From assembly GCA_024867545.1 (NCBI GenBank), contig JANFNE010000077.1, positions 1-64,000 of the forward strand: DNA of 64,000 bases, in the 5' to 3' direction. Positions 1 to 9,030 of the stretch are shown here, one piece after another; the stretch's first letter is position 1; the number at the start of each line of letters is the position of its first letter. This DNA is from Phytopythium helicoides. Lineage: Eukaryota > Oomycota > Peronosporomycetes > Pythiales > Pythiaceae. Under the pieces are notes generated by a model. That model had not been told where the DNA came from. It searched no databases and worked only from the letters and a program-made list of their open reading frames with translations. Made by a program: the position numbers and the translations under genes.

Positions 1-106
1 TCGTCGGTACATCGCGTTACTCGGTACGCTGTCTGTGTGTGCAAGTATGATGGACGTTGCGGCGGCTGATTTTTTTTTTTTTTTTTTTTTTTTTTTGCTC
101 GCCTAG

Positions 107-565
107 GTCGGCTTCTACTCGGCTGGACGCATTTTGGTCGGCGGCACGAGGCGCAGTTTTGTCGCGGTGAATCGCGGTTTCGGGATACAATCCACCGTTG
201 GTGTCCTTGTCAAAGTGGTCGACCAGGAAGGCACTGGCCAGACCGAAGCACCCAACGCAAGAGGACGCTCGTCGTCGGGGCTGTCATTGGCCATCTCGCC
301 GTTGAAGCAAACTGTGACAGCCTCTCTCTGGTTTACAGTCGACGGCGTGGCGCTGCGAGATGCAAACAATCAGCCACTCGAGTTCACGCTGCCGTTCCCA
401 TCGCACAGCGACCTGTTCCCGACACTGACCCTGCACTCGCAGGGCGTGCAGGTTTTTGGTCGTTTCTCGGCGCCTGACATCGTGGCACTGGACCCGGATC
501 TGAAGGTCTCCGACAGCGAGGAGATTTGGTGTCTAGACGGGCAGCGGCTCGTGCGTCCGCCCTAG
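107..565 (+). CDS. SPRY-domain protein, 3' exon (partial gene)
   Basis: This is the last exon of a gene that starts left of the window. The 3' splice site follows a run of 27 T (70-96) and ends in CTAG at 103-106; from 107 the frame is open to the stop at 563-565. The peptide carries the end of a SPRY (B30.2-like) domain: a SLWFTVDG beta-strand segment (as in 'ISFTLNG' of SPRY proteins) followed by LFPTLTLHSQGVQVFGRF, which matches the 'YPTVGLHTPGEVVRVNFG' signature position. SPRY domains are protein-protein interaction modules found in RanBPM, E3 ligase adaptors and Ash2. The upstream bases 1-50 probably contain the end of the previous exon with a GTAC-type donor, but two donors are possible. 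The exact family cannot be decided from this exon. Confidence 0.6.
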   Translation, partial: VGFYSAGRILVGGTRRSFVAVNRGFGIQSTVGVLVKVVDQEGTGQTEAPNARGRSSSGLSLAISPLKQTVTASLWFTVDGVALRDANNQPLEFTLPFPSHSDLFPTLTLHSQGVQVFGRFSAPDIVALDPDLKVSDSEEIWCLDGQRLVRPP

Positions 566-711
566 CAGGCTCGTCCCTGCGATGCGTGTGTCGATAGCTG
601 AAGAAGTCCCTAGAGAAAATGAACCAAGAGTGGGGTGTGTGCGTCCATGTGGCCGTGTATTACAGAAGGTCTGCTGCCACCGGCGCCAAGAGCTGCGGCC
701 CGGATCCCCGC

Positions 712-984
712 CTACTTCTTGGAGCGCTTGCCTGCGCCCTTCTTGGGGATGGACTTGCCTCGCCGCTTCATCTGGTCCAGCTTGCCCAAGCGCTCCTGGT
801 TGAGGATCTCGAAGTTGGGGTCGTCGCCGCCCAGGCGCAGCGCGATGGGCTTCTTGAACCAGCTCGCCACCTTCTCGCCGCGCAGCTGCTTGCTGATCAC
901 CTTGTTGCCCGACGGCGTGTGGCGCTGCGGCAGCCGCTGGAAGATCTGCCGGCTCAGCTCCGCCAGCTTCTGCGTCGACGCCAT
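712..984 (-). CDS. MRPS33: Mitochondrial small-subunit ribosomal protein mS33
   Basis: A 90-residue basic protein of the mitochondrial ribosomal S27/S33 family, a small mitoribosome subunit protein of the head region. The C-terminal signature GKSIPKKGAGKR (human mS33: GKEKPKKGEGKR) is clear. The middle segment with SGNKVISKQLRG followed by a Trp-Phe pair and a conserved Leu/Arg-rich helix also fits. The chosen start is the ATG at 984-982, which gives MASTQKLAELSRQIFQ; the frame stays open 26 codons further upstream, but that extension lies in the promoter and is not family-like. The length agrees with family members of roughly 90-110 residues. It is single-exon and divergent from the epimerase gene at 1275. 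The call rests on the C-terminal motif and the size. Confidence 0.8.
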   Translation of the reverse strand: MASTQKLAELSRQIFQRLPQRHTPSGNKVISKQLRGEKVASWFKKPIALRLGGDDPNFEILNQERLGKLDQMKRRGKSIPKKGAGKRSKK

Positions 985-1274
985 GCTCGCCCGCTTCCCG
1001 CTTCTTGTCGACTGCCGATGGTGCGGCCACCCATGACCGCACCCGATTTCGGCCAATCCCACGCCTCCATTTCAAATATTTCAGTAAATACTATTTTCAA
1101 ATTCATCCATAATAGTTATAAATATATAAATAATCAGTATATACGTAATTTTCGCGCTTTGCGAGATGGCGCCGCATGCGCCACGATGACGCTCGCATTC
1201 GCGCTGTAGCTGCTCGCTGCTCGCCACTTCCCGACGCCCCGCCGCCCGCCAGAGCCCGCCGCCTCCTCACCGCC
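985..1274. promoter_or_regulatory. Divergent promoter mS33 / RPE with AT-rich core
   Basis: The 290 bp between two divergent start codons contain a sharp AT-rich island at about 1071-1152 (including tataaatatataaata) inside otherwise GC-rich DNA. That makes it a likely nucleosome-free shared promoter. No TATA box can be assigned to one gene rather than the other. Confidence 0.5.
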
Positions 1275-1973
1275 ATGTGCCACGGCTGTGTGTGCAAGAT
1301 CGGGCCGTCACTGCTGGCCTCCGACCTGTCCTGCCTCAAGGATGAGGCGCTCAAGGTGGTGGCGGCCGGCGCCGACTACCTGCACCTGGACGTCATGGAC
1401 GGCCACTTCGTGCCCAACATCTCGTGGGGCCCGCCCGTCATCAAGTCGCTGCGCCCGCACACCAAGGCCTTTTTCGACTGCCACATGATGGTCTCCAAGC
1501 CCGAGCAGTGGGTGCAGGACATCGCCGACGCAGGCGGTGACCAGTTCACCTTCCACCTCGAGGCCACGAGCGACCCCAAGGCGCTCATCCAGCAGATCCG
1601 CGACGCAGGCATGAAGGTCGGCGTGGCCGTCAAGCCCGGCACGCCTATCCAGGACGTCTTCCCGCTCGTCGACCTCGTTGACATGGTGCTCGTCATGACG
1701 GTCGAGCCCGGCTTCGGCGGACAGAAGTTCATGGCCGACATGATGCCCAAGGTCGAGACGCTGCGCGCCAAGTTCCCCACGCTCGACATTGAGGTTGATG
1801 GCGGCCTGGGACCCTCAACTATCGACGCCGCCGCCAAGGCTGGAGCCAACATGATCGTCGCTGGCAGCTCCGTGTTCCGCGCTGAAAACCCCGCGGCAGT
1901 TATCCTCGAGATGCGCCACAGCGTCGAGAAGCTCGGCAATGGCAAGTCGGACGCCGAGCTCACTAAAGCGTAG
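1275..1973 (+). CDS. RPE: Ribulose-phosphate 3-epimerase
   Basis: This enzyme interconverts D-ribulose 5-phosphate and D-xylulose 5-phosphate in the pentose phosphate pathway. From the ATG at 1275 (context ccgccATG) the protein is 232 residues, the usual length for the cytosolic enzyme. All (beta/alpha)8-barrel signatures are present: [11 protein letters not shown] near residue 9, the metal/catalytic segment [12 protein letters not shown] (H37, D39), DCHMMV, the EPGFGGQ phosphate-loop segment, [10 protein letters not shown] with the second catalytic Asp, and AGSSVF for phosphate binding. An in-frame ATG at 1176 would add 33 Arg/Ala/Pro-rich residues; this could be a targeting peptide but it overlaps the promoter, so I prefer 1275. 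Single exon. Confidence 0.97.
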   Translation: MCHGCVCKIGPSLLASDLSCLKDEALKVVAAGADYLHLDVMDGHFVPNISWGPPVIKSLRPHTKAFFDCHMMVSKPEQWVQDIADAGGDQFTFHLEATSDPKALIQQIRDAGMKVGVAVKPGTPIQDVFPLVDLVDMVLVMTVEPGFGGQKFMADMMPKVETLRAKFPTLDIEVDGGLGPSTIDAAAKAGANMIVAGSSVFRAENPAAVILEMRHSVEKLGNGKSDAELTKA

Positions 1974-2148
1974 AGTTGGCAACGCTGTAGAGAAGCATGT
2001 CGAACAGACCTCAAGACAACATGCATCACCGTGTTTCTAAACCCAATTGACCATAGCGAACAAATGCAGCTCGTGGAGCGCCATGCGACCACAGAGAGTG
2101 TGAGAGAATGGCGATCCGAACCGAGTGTTTTCCAGGTTTATCATGCAT

Positions 2149-2911
2149 TTACATATCCACGTCCTCGTCCTCTTCCTCCTCCTCGGGCTTGGCGGCCGCA
2201 AGGCGCTCGTACTTGCCCTCGGACCAGACGCTGAGCATCTCGAGGCGGAACTCGGCCATTTTCCGGTCAAAGTGCTGCAGCAGCTTGGCCTGCTCGGGCG
2301 TGAGCGTCTGGCCCTTCTTGCAGATGGTGTAGTCGCGAGTGAGCACGATGGAGCCCTTCTTGAGGTCCACAGGGAGACCCAGGTTGCGCAGCGACTCGAC
2401 CATGCTGCCGATGAACTGCGGCAGCGGTCCCTCCTTGACCGTCACCTCCTCGGTGGCGACGAAGCCCGAGCGCGGGTAGTCGCTGATGGAGAGCGCGTTG
2501 AAGTAGTCCAGCACCTCCTTTCGGTCCTTGTTGGTGAAGAAGAGGCCCGTGTTGCCCGAGACGTCTCGCGAGAGCCGCGCGAGGTCGTCGGCGTACTCCT
2601 CCTCCTTGGAGCGTCCGAGCGCCACCTGCATGACCTTGTTCTTGCCGAGGAAGAAGCTGCGTTTACACAGCCGTCAGTCGCATCCAGCAGTCGAGAGGAG
2701 CTGCTCGCGCGAGCACGTACCGGCTGTCGGGGAAGTCGAGGCGCACCTGCTTGAAGTGGTTGGTGCGCATGTTGGAGAAGGAGAAGGCGTAGACGGCGCT
2801 GTAGCTGTCCACGGCGCCGCGCACGGCCTCGACGACCGACTGCTTGAGCTCGTTGCCCTTCTTCTCGGCCTTGGTGAGCGGTTTGACGCGCTGGCGCTTG
2901 GACTTGGGCAT
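2149..2911 (-). CDS. MRT4: mRNA turnover protein 4 homologue, 60S assembly factor
   Basis: MRT4/MRTO4 is a nucleolar P0-like factor that occupies the P0 site on pre-60S particles until P0 replaces it. Two exons join as 2721-2911 and 2149-2656, with a 64-bp GT..AG intron at 2657-2720; the join restores SRFFLGKNKVMQVALG, a conserved L10-domain segment. The protein is 232 residues, matching the family (about 240). It begins MPKSKRQRVKPLTKAEKKG, very close to the family N-terminus, and contains NTGLFFTN, PQFIGSMVESLRNLGLP and the CKKGQTLTPEQAKLLQHF block. The C-terminus is acidic (EEEEEDEDVDM). MRT4 lacks the P1/P2-binding C-terminal tail of P0, as seen here. It is divergent from eIF3h. Confidence 0.95.
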
Positions 2912-3218
2912 ATTAGCGTTGGGTTGGGCGCAGCAGCCTCACGCACGCGCAGCCTCCGATGCAGCAATGCGCGCCGCTCCTCGCCGGCGGTCGGCGCAGC
3001 TTTTCGAGTCCTGGTCCAACCAAGTGCGGAGTCATCCTTTCTACCAATCAAACCCCGCAAATCCGCCAAAAAACGGCTAAAACGATCGCTGATTGGCGGA
3101 AATGCTTCTAGTAGCGCAGCCAACCAAGGCGACATGGGGCCACCTTTTTGCCGGGGGGAGAACCAAGACGCTAATCGCGAGCCTTTCGCCCGTCCGCCAG
3201 CCCTCCAGCCCGCTCCTC
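2912..3218. promoter_or_regulatory. Divergent promoter MRT4 / eIF3h with CCAAT boxes
   Basis: 307 bp between two divergent translation-related genes. CCAAT occurs at 3044-3048 and an inverted copy (attgg) at about 3092-3096; related ccaac/ccaag motifs lie between. Two CCAAT boxes of opposite orientation fit a bidirectional promoter. This is inference from motif and spacing only. Confidence 0.45.
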
Positions 3219-4337
3219 ATGTCGGCGTGGGGCGCGCAGAAGCCCTCGGCCGCCGCCATCGTCACGGGCGCGGCCTCGGCGGCCTCGGTGGTCGCCAGCA
3301 GCGCCAGCAATGAGCCCAGCGCGCCGCTCGTCATGACGCTGGCGCCGCCAGAGTCGCCCGACTCGATCGACCTGTTCGAGGGCGTCGAGCGCGTGCAGGC
3401 CGTCGAGATCGAGGGCGTCGCGCTGCTGCAGATCGTCAAGCACTGCCACGAGAGCCAGACGGGCAGCGTGGCCGGGTCGCTGCTCGGCCTCGACAACGGC
3501 GCCGTGCTCGAGGTCACCAACAGCTTCCCGTCGCCGCCAAGCTCGGAGCGCAAGAAGGAGTCGGACGAGTACCAGCTCGAGATGATGAAGAACCTGCGCG
3601 AGGTCGGCATGGACAACAACAAGGTCGGATGGTACCAGTCGGTCGCCATGGGCACCTTCTGCACCTCGGCCGTCATCGAGTACCAGTTCCAGTACCAGAA
3701 GTCGCTCGGCCCCAACGCCGTGTGCCTCGTGTACGACTCGGCAGAGACCACCAAGGGCACACTCAGCCTGCGCGCATTCCGCCTCAAGAAGCCCTTCTAC
3801 GACGCCTACAAGGCCGGCGTCTTCACCAAGGAGAGCTTCGCCAAGAGCGACATTCGCTCCACCACGCTGCTCGAGGAGCTGCCCATCAAGATCCACAACT
3901 CGGACATCATTACGGCCTGGCTCCACCAGTCGGTGCTCTCGCAGGACGCCGTCACCAGCACGAGCTTCGAGCGCCTCGACCTGGCCACCAACGCCTACCT
4001 CGAGAACAGCCTCAAGAACATCAGCCTCTGGGCCGACGAGCTCGCGCAGGAGCACTACAAGTTCCAGGGCTACGAGCGCGCGCTCTCCAAGCAGCGTACC
4101 GCCTACGCGCAGTGGCAGGCCCGGCAGCGCGAGGAGAACAAGGTGCTGCGCGAGAATGGTGAGGACCTGCTGCCCGAGGAGGACCCGGACTTCTTCAAGT
4201 CGGTGCACCAGCCCTCGCGCCTCGAGGCGCTGCTCATCACCAAGCAGATGAACACGTACTGCGAGCACATTAACCGGTACGCCGGCAAGTCTTTCCAGAA
4301 GCTCTTCCTCGCCGCCAAGTTCCACCAGGAGGAGTAG
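3219..4337 (+). CDS. EIF3H: Translation initiation factor eIF3 subunit h
   Basis: eIF3h is an MPN-domain subunit of the eIF3 complex, which scaffolds the 43S preinitiation complex. The protein from ATG 3219 is 372 residues (human 352). After a low-complexity Ala/Ser/Pro lead, the MPN domain starts at about residue 57 (VERVQAVEIEGVALLQIVKH), followed by GSVAGSLLGLDNGAVLEVTNSFP and MKNLREVGMDNNKVGWYQS. As expected for eIF3h, the JAMM metalloprotease motif (HxHPxxxxxxSxxD) is absent, so it is a structural, non-catalytic MPN protein. The C-terminal half is helical and charged. The frame is open upstream to 3093, but that part lies in the CCAAT-containing promoter. Single exon. Confidence 0.96.
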   Translation: MSAWGAQKPSAAAIVTGAASAASVVASSASNEPSAPLVMTLAPPESPDSIDLFEGVERVQAVEIEGVALLQIVKHCHESQTGSVAGSLLGLDNGAVLEVTNSFPSPPSSERKKESDEYQLEMMKNLREVGMDNNKVGWYQSVAMGTFCTSAVIEYQFQYQKSLGPNAVCLVYDSAETTKGTLSLRAFRLKKPFYDAYKAGVFTKESFAKSDIRSTTLLEELPIKIHNSDIITAWLHQSVLSQDAVTSTSFERLDLATNAYLENSLKNISLWADELAQEHYKFQGYERALSKQRTAYAQWQARQREENKVLRENGEDLLPEEDPDFFKSVHQPSRLEALLITKQMNTYCEHINRYAGKSFQKLFLAAKFHQEE

Positions 4338-4511
4338 ACAACTTCTTCTCGTAGCGATCTGCGGGCAGCGGGTGGAAGGCGCCACAGGAAATACGCGCCG
4401 TAGAACTCTCGCCCGCCTCGTAGGCCATGGAGGAAGCGGAACGAATAGGCAAAGCGCATTTTTAGCAATTCGTATCGTAATAGCCGCTTGTGTGTTGATG
4501 AGGTCGCCCCG

Positions 4512-4590
4512 TTCGAGTCCTGCGTAGCTTCTCGTTCCCTTCGAGTCCTGTGTGGCTCCTCGTTCCATCCACGTCCTATGTGATGGCAGA
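4512..4590 (+). repeat. 28-bp tandem repeat, about 2.7 copies
   Basis: Copies start at 4512, 4540 and 4568; the shared core is ttcgagtcctgYgtRgctYc followed by tcgttcc, and the third copy is diverged and partial. It lies in the 344-bp gap between eIF3h and the next start codon at 4682, about 90-170 bp upstream of that start. It could be a duplicated promoter element. Nothing else is seen in this gap. Confidence 0.7.
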
Positions 4591-4681
4591 TCACTGTTGC
4601 GCATCTCAAAACCCCACGCAGTATACAAACCATACGCAGTCTCCAATTTTCACGCGCGGTCTCACAAGGAAACGCACCGGA

Positions 4682-5938
4682 ATGGCTGCGAATGCGGCGC
4701 CTGCGATCAGCGAAGGCGAGCTAACGGACGCCCCGGCGAGCTCCAGTGCCTCACAAGAGCAGCAAACGCGCAAGCGGAAGCGCAAGTGCACCAACACCGT
4801 GCGGCGAGTGCGTTCTGGGATTGTCATTCGAGACTTTTTGTTGCCATTGCGAGAAGCTGATGGAGATCGGTGTGGGCAGGAGGAGAAGGAGGAGCTGCAG
4901 ATGCAGGTGCAGCAGCTACGCTCGGAGCTCGAGCAGCTCAAGTCGCGCGTATTCGGCGTCCCCACGGACGAGGAGCTGGCCAGCGACCAGCGGTGCAAGG
5001 CGCAGATGGTCGAGAACCGCCGCATCCGGCGCACTTTGCTCTCGCAGCAGTTCGCACTTGGTCCGCTGCAGGCGCTGCTGGACGAGCTCGCACTCACGGT
5101 AGGTGTAGTTGGACGTCATCGTAATCACAACGGAAGTTCCAATGATTGGCATGCTCAGGAGCTCGAGACTGGCAGCCCTCTCCACCAGTTCCTGCACCTG
5201 CAGAGCGACTGGCAGTCGCGGCACGAGACGCTCAAGGCTGCCAAAGTTGCAGCGCTTCACAGGGCCAAGTGGTTTCTACAGCAGAGACGGCCAGGATGGG
5301 ACCCTCTTCGGCAGACTCGGCAAGAGCGGACTTTTGAGACGTCCACCGGAGATGCCTGCGTTGTGCGATGGTCGACGATGCATTTTGAGCGAGCGAGAAC
5401 TGTTCGCCGAGGGTTCGAGACGCTGCAGCGTTTCTTCAGCGACCTAGAGATCCGAATTTCAGATCAGTTGTCTTTCATCACGGTGCGCGAGGACGATGAC
5501 GATGGCGGGACAGAGATCCCTCAAAATCGGTTCGTTTCCACCACGCAGAGCGGCTACAAGATCGAGTCCAACTCGGTCTTCTTCTCCGAGTACGAAGACA
5601 AATCAGCTGTAATGAGAGGAGAAAGAGGGTGCGGGATGATAGTCCACGACTTCGTGGATGTGGATGACAGACATCCTTACTATCCCACAGATCGCATTCG
5701 CCGCGATGTGAGCTCTGTTTTTGAAGTCACGTCCGTACAACGGCCACAGCCACAGCAATCATCCACCACGCCTGGTCCGATGCCTGAAGACATTGTCATA
5801 GTCCTCACACATTGTGTCTTTGTGAAGCTTCACAGGCCTGTGTTCGACGTTCAGCCGGCAGTATGGTCGCAGCTTCGACAGGACTCTGAGAATTGGATCA
5901 AAATTCTGCAGCCAGCAACGATAGAGATCGTAGAGTAA
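4682..5938 (+). CDS. Coiled-coil protein with basic region, function unknown
   Basis: I do not recognise this protein. From ATG 4682 it begins MAANAAPAISEGELTD. A strongly basic patch (RKRKRKC, residues about 31-37, then RRVRSG) is followed by a heptad-rich coiled coil (about residues 65-95, QMQVQQLRSELEQLKSRV). The arrangement resembles a bZIP, but the canonical N-x7-R basic motif is not evident. A 60-bp in-frame segment at 5099-5158 has GTAGGT and CTCAG ends and is probably an intron; spliced length is 398 residues, unspliced 418. The C-terminal 230 residues are a mixed alpha/beta globular region that could be START-like, a combination common in oomycete 'M96'/bZIP-like families; that is only a guess. 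The 28-bp repeats lie upstream. Confidence 0.6.
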   Translation: MAANAAPAISEGELTDAPASSSASQEQQTRKRKRKCTNTVRRVRSGIVIRDFLLPLREADGDRCGQEEKEELQMQVQQLRSELEQLKSRVFGVPTDEELASDQRCKAQMVENRRIRRTLLSQQFALGPLQALLDELALTVGVVGRHRNHNGSSNDWHAQELETGSPLHQFLHLQSDWQSRHETLKAAKVAALHRAKWFLQQRRPGWDPLRQTRQERTFETSTGDACVVRWSTMHFERARTVRRGFETLQRFFSDLEIRISDQLSFITVREDDDDGGTEIPQNRFVSTTQSGYKIESNSVFFSEYEDKSAVMRGERGCGMIVHDFVDVDDRHPYYPTDRIRRDVSSVFEVTSVQRPQPQQSSTTPGPMPEDIVIVLTHCVFVKLHRPVFDVQPAVWSQLRQDSENWIKILQPATIEIVE

Positions 5939-6087
5939 AATAGCAACGAAGTGCAAATGTTAGCCTTGCCACTGCATTGATGCTCTGACCCAATTGTTGG
6001 TGCATCGTCTACTTATTCATTTGGGCTGTGCTGACCCACTGCAAACACTAACAACGTTAGTTGAAGTTCTTTCTGTCCCTTTTGCAA

Positions 6088-8851
6088 TTACATGAGCACC
6101 CACCTGTAAAAGTTGTAGATATGAGGGTTGGCTTTGAGAGACTCCAGCTCGTCATCTAACTCCTTTGCGTGCTGGATGAGACGCTCTTTCACAGATCGCA
6201 TCTTGTCGGGCACAAACTCGATTGCAAGAGCACGCACAAATTCGACCCATGGCTCGGATTTGGTTGTCAGATCCTTTCTTCGAATCGTCAGTGATTTGTT
6301 GTCAAAACTACTTGAAGCAAGACAGATCCCCATCGGCCATCCAAACTTTGCACTTCGGTCGCGTTCTGGGTCGTTTTCCGGGGAGAGCGAGTGTGTGTCT
6401 CCATTCCGGATGAACTCGAAGAGCGCGCAGAGTTGGCCAACAGCCTCTTCATCACCAGAGAGACCAAGGTGGGTCTCGTTTGCTTTGTCGTTGCTAAGCG
6501 GACTCGTATTCCCTTCTGCCAAGTCTAGACGAGATAAAACCCACTTTACACGGTGTAGCAGCATTTGGTCATCTCCTCCCATTGTCACGCCACTACCAAT
6601 TGAACCAGAAGTTGAATCGCAGACTTGAATCGCTGTCGTGTCTCTTTCAAGGCGTTTCAGTAGTTGGCGTCGAGTTTCTGCGTGCCGCTCAAGCACTGCG
6701 CTCAGATCTGCCGATAAGAGTGGATTGTCCTGGAATGCACGCTCCAGCCGGGACACTGTACCCGGGTGGATGTGACGTACTGCCTCCACCAACCCTTGTA
6801 CTCTAGCAATTCCCTGCTCTGCTGAATGAAGCCCGAATCGCGTAGCTTGAGCATCTGCGTGCGCCTTGGCGAGCTCTTGTTGTTTCTCCATGAGCTTGTC
6901 TTCAAGCTGCTCGATTGATGTCTGCAGCGCTGCGATATTCTCCCGGTAGAGGGCTGCATTTGCTTCTAGTGACAAACAGAGCCGCTTCTGATCTTCGAGG
7001 CTGTGAAGCAAATGAAGTCGGGAATGCACACCTTCGATGTTCCCGAAAAGAGTTTGATGTTTCCACAGGCGAAAGAAGGTGTACTTGGTCTGTCGCCTTG
7101 CTCGTCTAGCGTAAGCAACACAGATCTGCTCTTGAGCGTTTCGACGAGCACGCTTCTTGGCTGCAAACACGTACCACGCACGAAATGGCGTCTGGAATAT
7201 TCTGCGACAGTATGCCTGCCATTGTTCAACAGCATTCGCTCGAAGTTCCCGCTGGTAATGAGCACGAACGTGCCATTTCTTCAGCCTGGTGCCTAATGAG
7301 GAGCGCGTAGTCGACTCGAACAGTGCTCGCACTCGGCGCAGTAAAGCACAATAATTATTCCATGCGCGAAGGTGTCGCTTCAGTCTTGCACGGCGGCAGT
7401 GCGCGTCAATTTTTCGCAGATTGACTGGTTTGTCGAATCTCCTGAGCGTAGCGACTCGGTTACTGGAACCATCGACATCGCCTCCTGAGGTGTCAACATT
7501 TGCGCTGGAATTTGCAATGGCTTTGTCAACCTGTTGAGCGCGAAAGATGGGTAGCCAAGCTCTCCAGATGCGTAACAGAAGCGATCGTCGCGCATGAATC
7601 ATAGCGAGAGAAAATTTCCGCTTCATTGGTTCGTATAACTCGGTAACCAAGAGTTGAAAGTACATTTTCAAAACATGACGCCCATGATTAGCGCGAATCG
7701 TGCGTACGTTCGCCTTGAGAAACTCTTCGTGCACCATTTCGGAAGTAATGACATCAAATCTCCCAGTTGCCTCAAGGCGCTGGCGAGCTGCTAGATGCCT
7801 TTCACGTGAGCTTGCTGCCGCTCGCTTTCTACTGCGAGGTCCCAGCGCTGTTTCCCTCCATGGCGTGAAAACATAGCGTAGCTGTGCTAGCTGTTTGCTT
7901 TGAAATCGCTTCTCGCTCTCATCTCTCTGGTGAATACGAAGCGGTAGGTGCATCAACACAACATCACGCAACTCTGCAAGGACGCGGCGAAGCCACGATG
8001 CTTGTCGCGCTTCATGCATTTGAACGATTTGCGCATTCAGAAATTCTTCTCGCGCTGAAAACTCCTCTATTTGACTCAAGAATCCTGCACAAACCCGGAC
8101 TCGCCAGTTCCCCAGTGCTAATCGAAGACGAATGTATCGCCGGCGGACAATGAACCCGCGGCATAGCATGGAGATTTTGGTAGCAGCTAAGTGGCGTTGT
8201 TTGTCACCAGTGGCAACTTCGTAAAAGACTCGATCGAGGCGCCGAACAGTCGATCGCAAAGCTCGAACACCGTGTGTCACTTGTGCTGCACCAGCGGGGT
8301 TATTGATAAACTCTGCTGACGGCTGTGCTTTGACCTTGGATTTTGAAGTAGGCTGAAGCTCGTAAATACTGTCCCGAACAAACTTTTCAATCGCGATCTG
8401 ATGTTCCGACCGTTGTGCGTCAAGCATCTGCTCCTCTGCAAGTGAAGGATTGGTGAGAGCAGAGTTATTTGCCATAATACTGCTTGCAAGCCCTCGAAGA
8501 CGCTCATCAAGCCCAGAAATCTCGTCAGACATGGCTCGAAGGGAATCCACTGCGGACAGTGACGCTGAAGTGTCAGTTGTAGGTTGTTGCTCTGAACCTG
8601 CATAAAAACCGGAGGGTTAACTCTGCATGTGATTTTGGACTCCGTATTCTCGCTCTCCTACGGGTTGGTGCTGCTGCCGTCTTTGACAAATGACGTCGGG
8701 TGATTGAACGAGCAGTCGCATGGGGGACACTGGATCTTGCAGTATTCCCAGCGCTTCCGCCGTTGCTTGCACTGCCTCTCGCCATTCGCTCGAGGAGTAT
8801 CTCCTCCACAGACCTAGTCGTCGGAGGCAATCGAGATGCTTTTCGCACCAT
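6088..8851 (-). CDS. IQ-motif / Sfi1-like tryptophan-repeat coiled-coil protein
   Basis: Two exons (8662-8851 and 6088-8597, intron 8598-8661 with GTAGGA..TATGCAG) give 899 residues from ATG 8851 (MVRKASRLPPTTRSVEEIL). An IQ motif (KISMLCRGFIVRRRYIRL, about residues 203-220) is followed by a roughly 350-residue basic region with regularly spaced W/F in the pattern x2-AWxxY/xxWxxx (RHLRAWNNYC, RLKKWHVRAHY, AVEQWQAYCRR, PFRAWYVFAAKK, TFFRLWKHQT). This resembles Sfi1 centrin-binding repeats. A coiled coil follows (IAALQTSIEQLEDKLMEKQ) and then a globular C-terminus. Such proteins bind centrin or calmodulin at centrosomes and basal bodies, a role inferred here from repeat style only. The last residues (NFYRWVLM) precede a TAA, but a GTGGGT donor-like site there leaves a further 3' exon possible. 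Confidence 0.7.
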
Positions 8852-9030
8852 TGTAGCCGCTCCTTCGCCGTAGTAATGCAAATCTGCAGATCGCGATTTC
8901 TGCAATCAGTCGCGGCTGTTGACAACGGCGACTCGTATAAAAAGCAGTTTTGGTTGGTATCAAGACTTTCTTCGGAGCCCCAAGAGGCAAACACATGCAA
9001 AGTGACCATGTAAGTTTGTTTTACCCTCTA

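Noticed and set aside
533..1075. Minus-strand 180-codon frame overlapping mS33
   Set aside because: Shadow in another frame of the mS33 gene; Ala/Arg/Gln-rich with no motif.
1176..1274. Targeting peptide extension of ribulose-phosphate epimerase
   Set aside because: The in-frame upstream ATG gives an Arg/Pro-rich lead overlapping the promoter; the 1275 start has better context and gives the standard enzyme length. Not excluded as an alternative isoform.
3171..4646. Minus-strand 491-codon open frame opposite eIF3h
   Set aside because: Leu/Glu/Val/Arg-rich shadow of a GC-rich coding gene on the other strand; no domain, and the plus-strand protein is a clear eIF3h.
8573..9009. Alternative first exon of the IQ/Sfi1-like gene starting MVTLHVFAS
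   Set aside because: Its frame joins the main exon only through a weak CAGAG acceptor; the chosen frame uses the better TTTTTATGCAG acceptor and a good ATG context at 8851.
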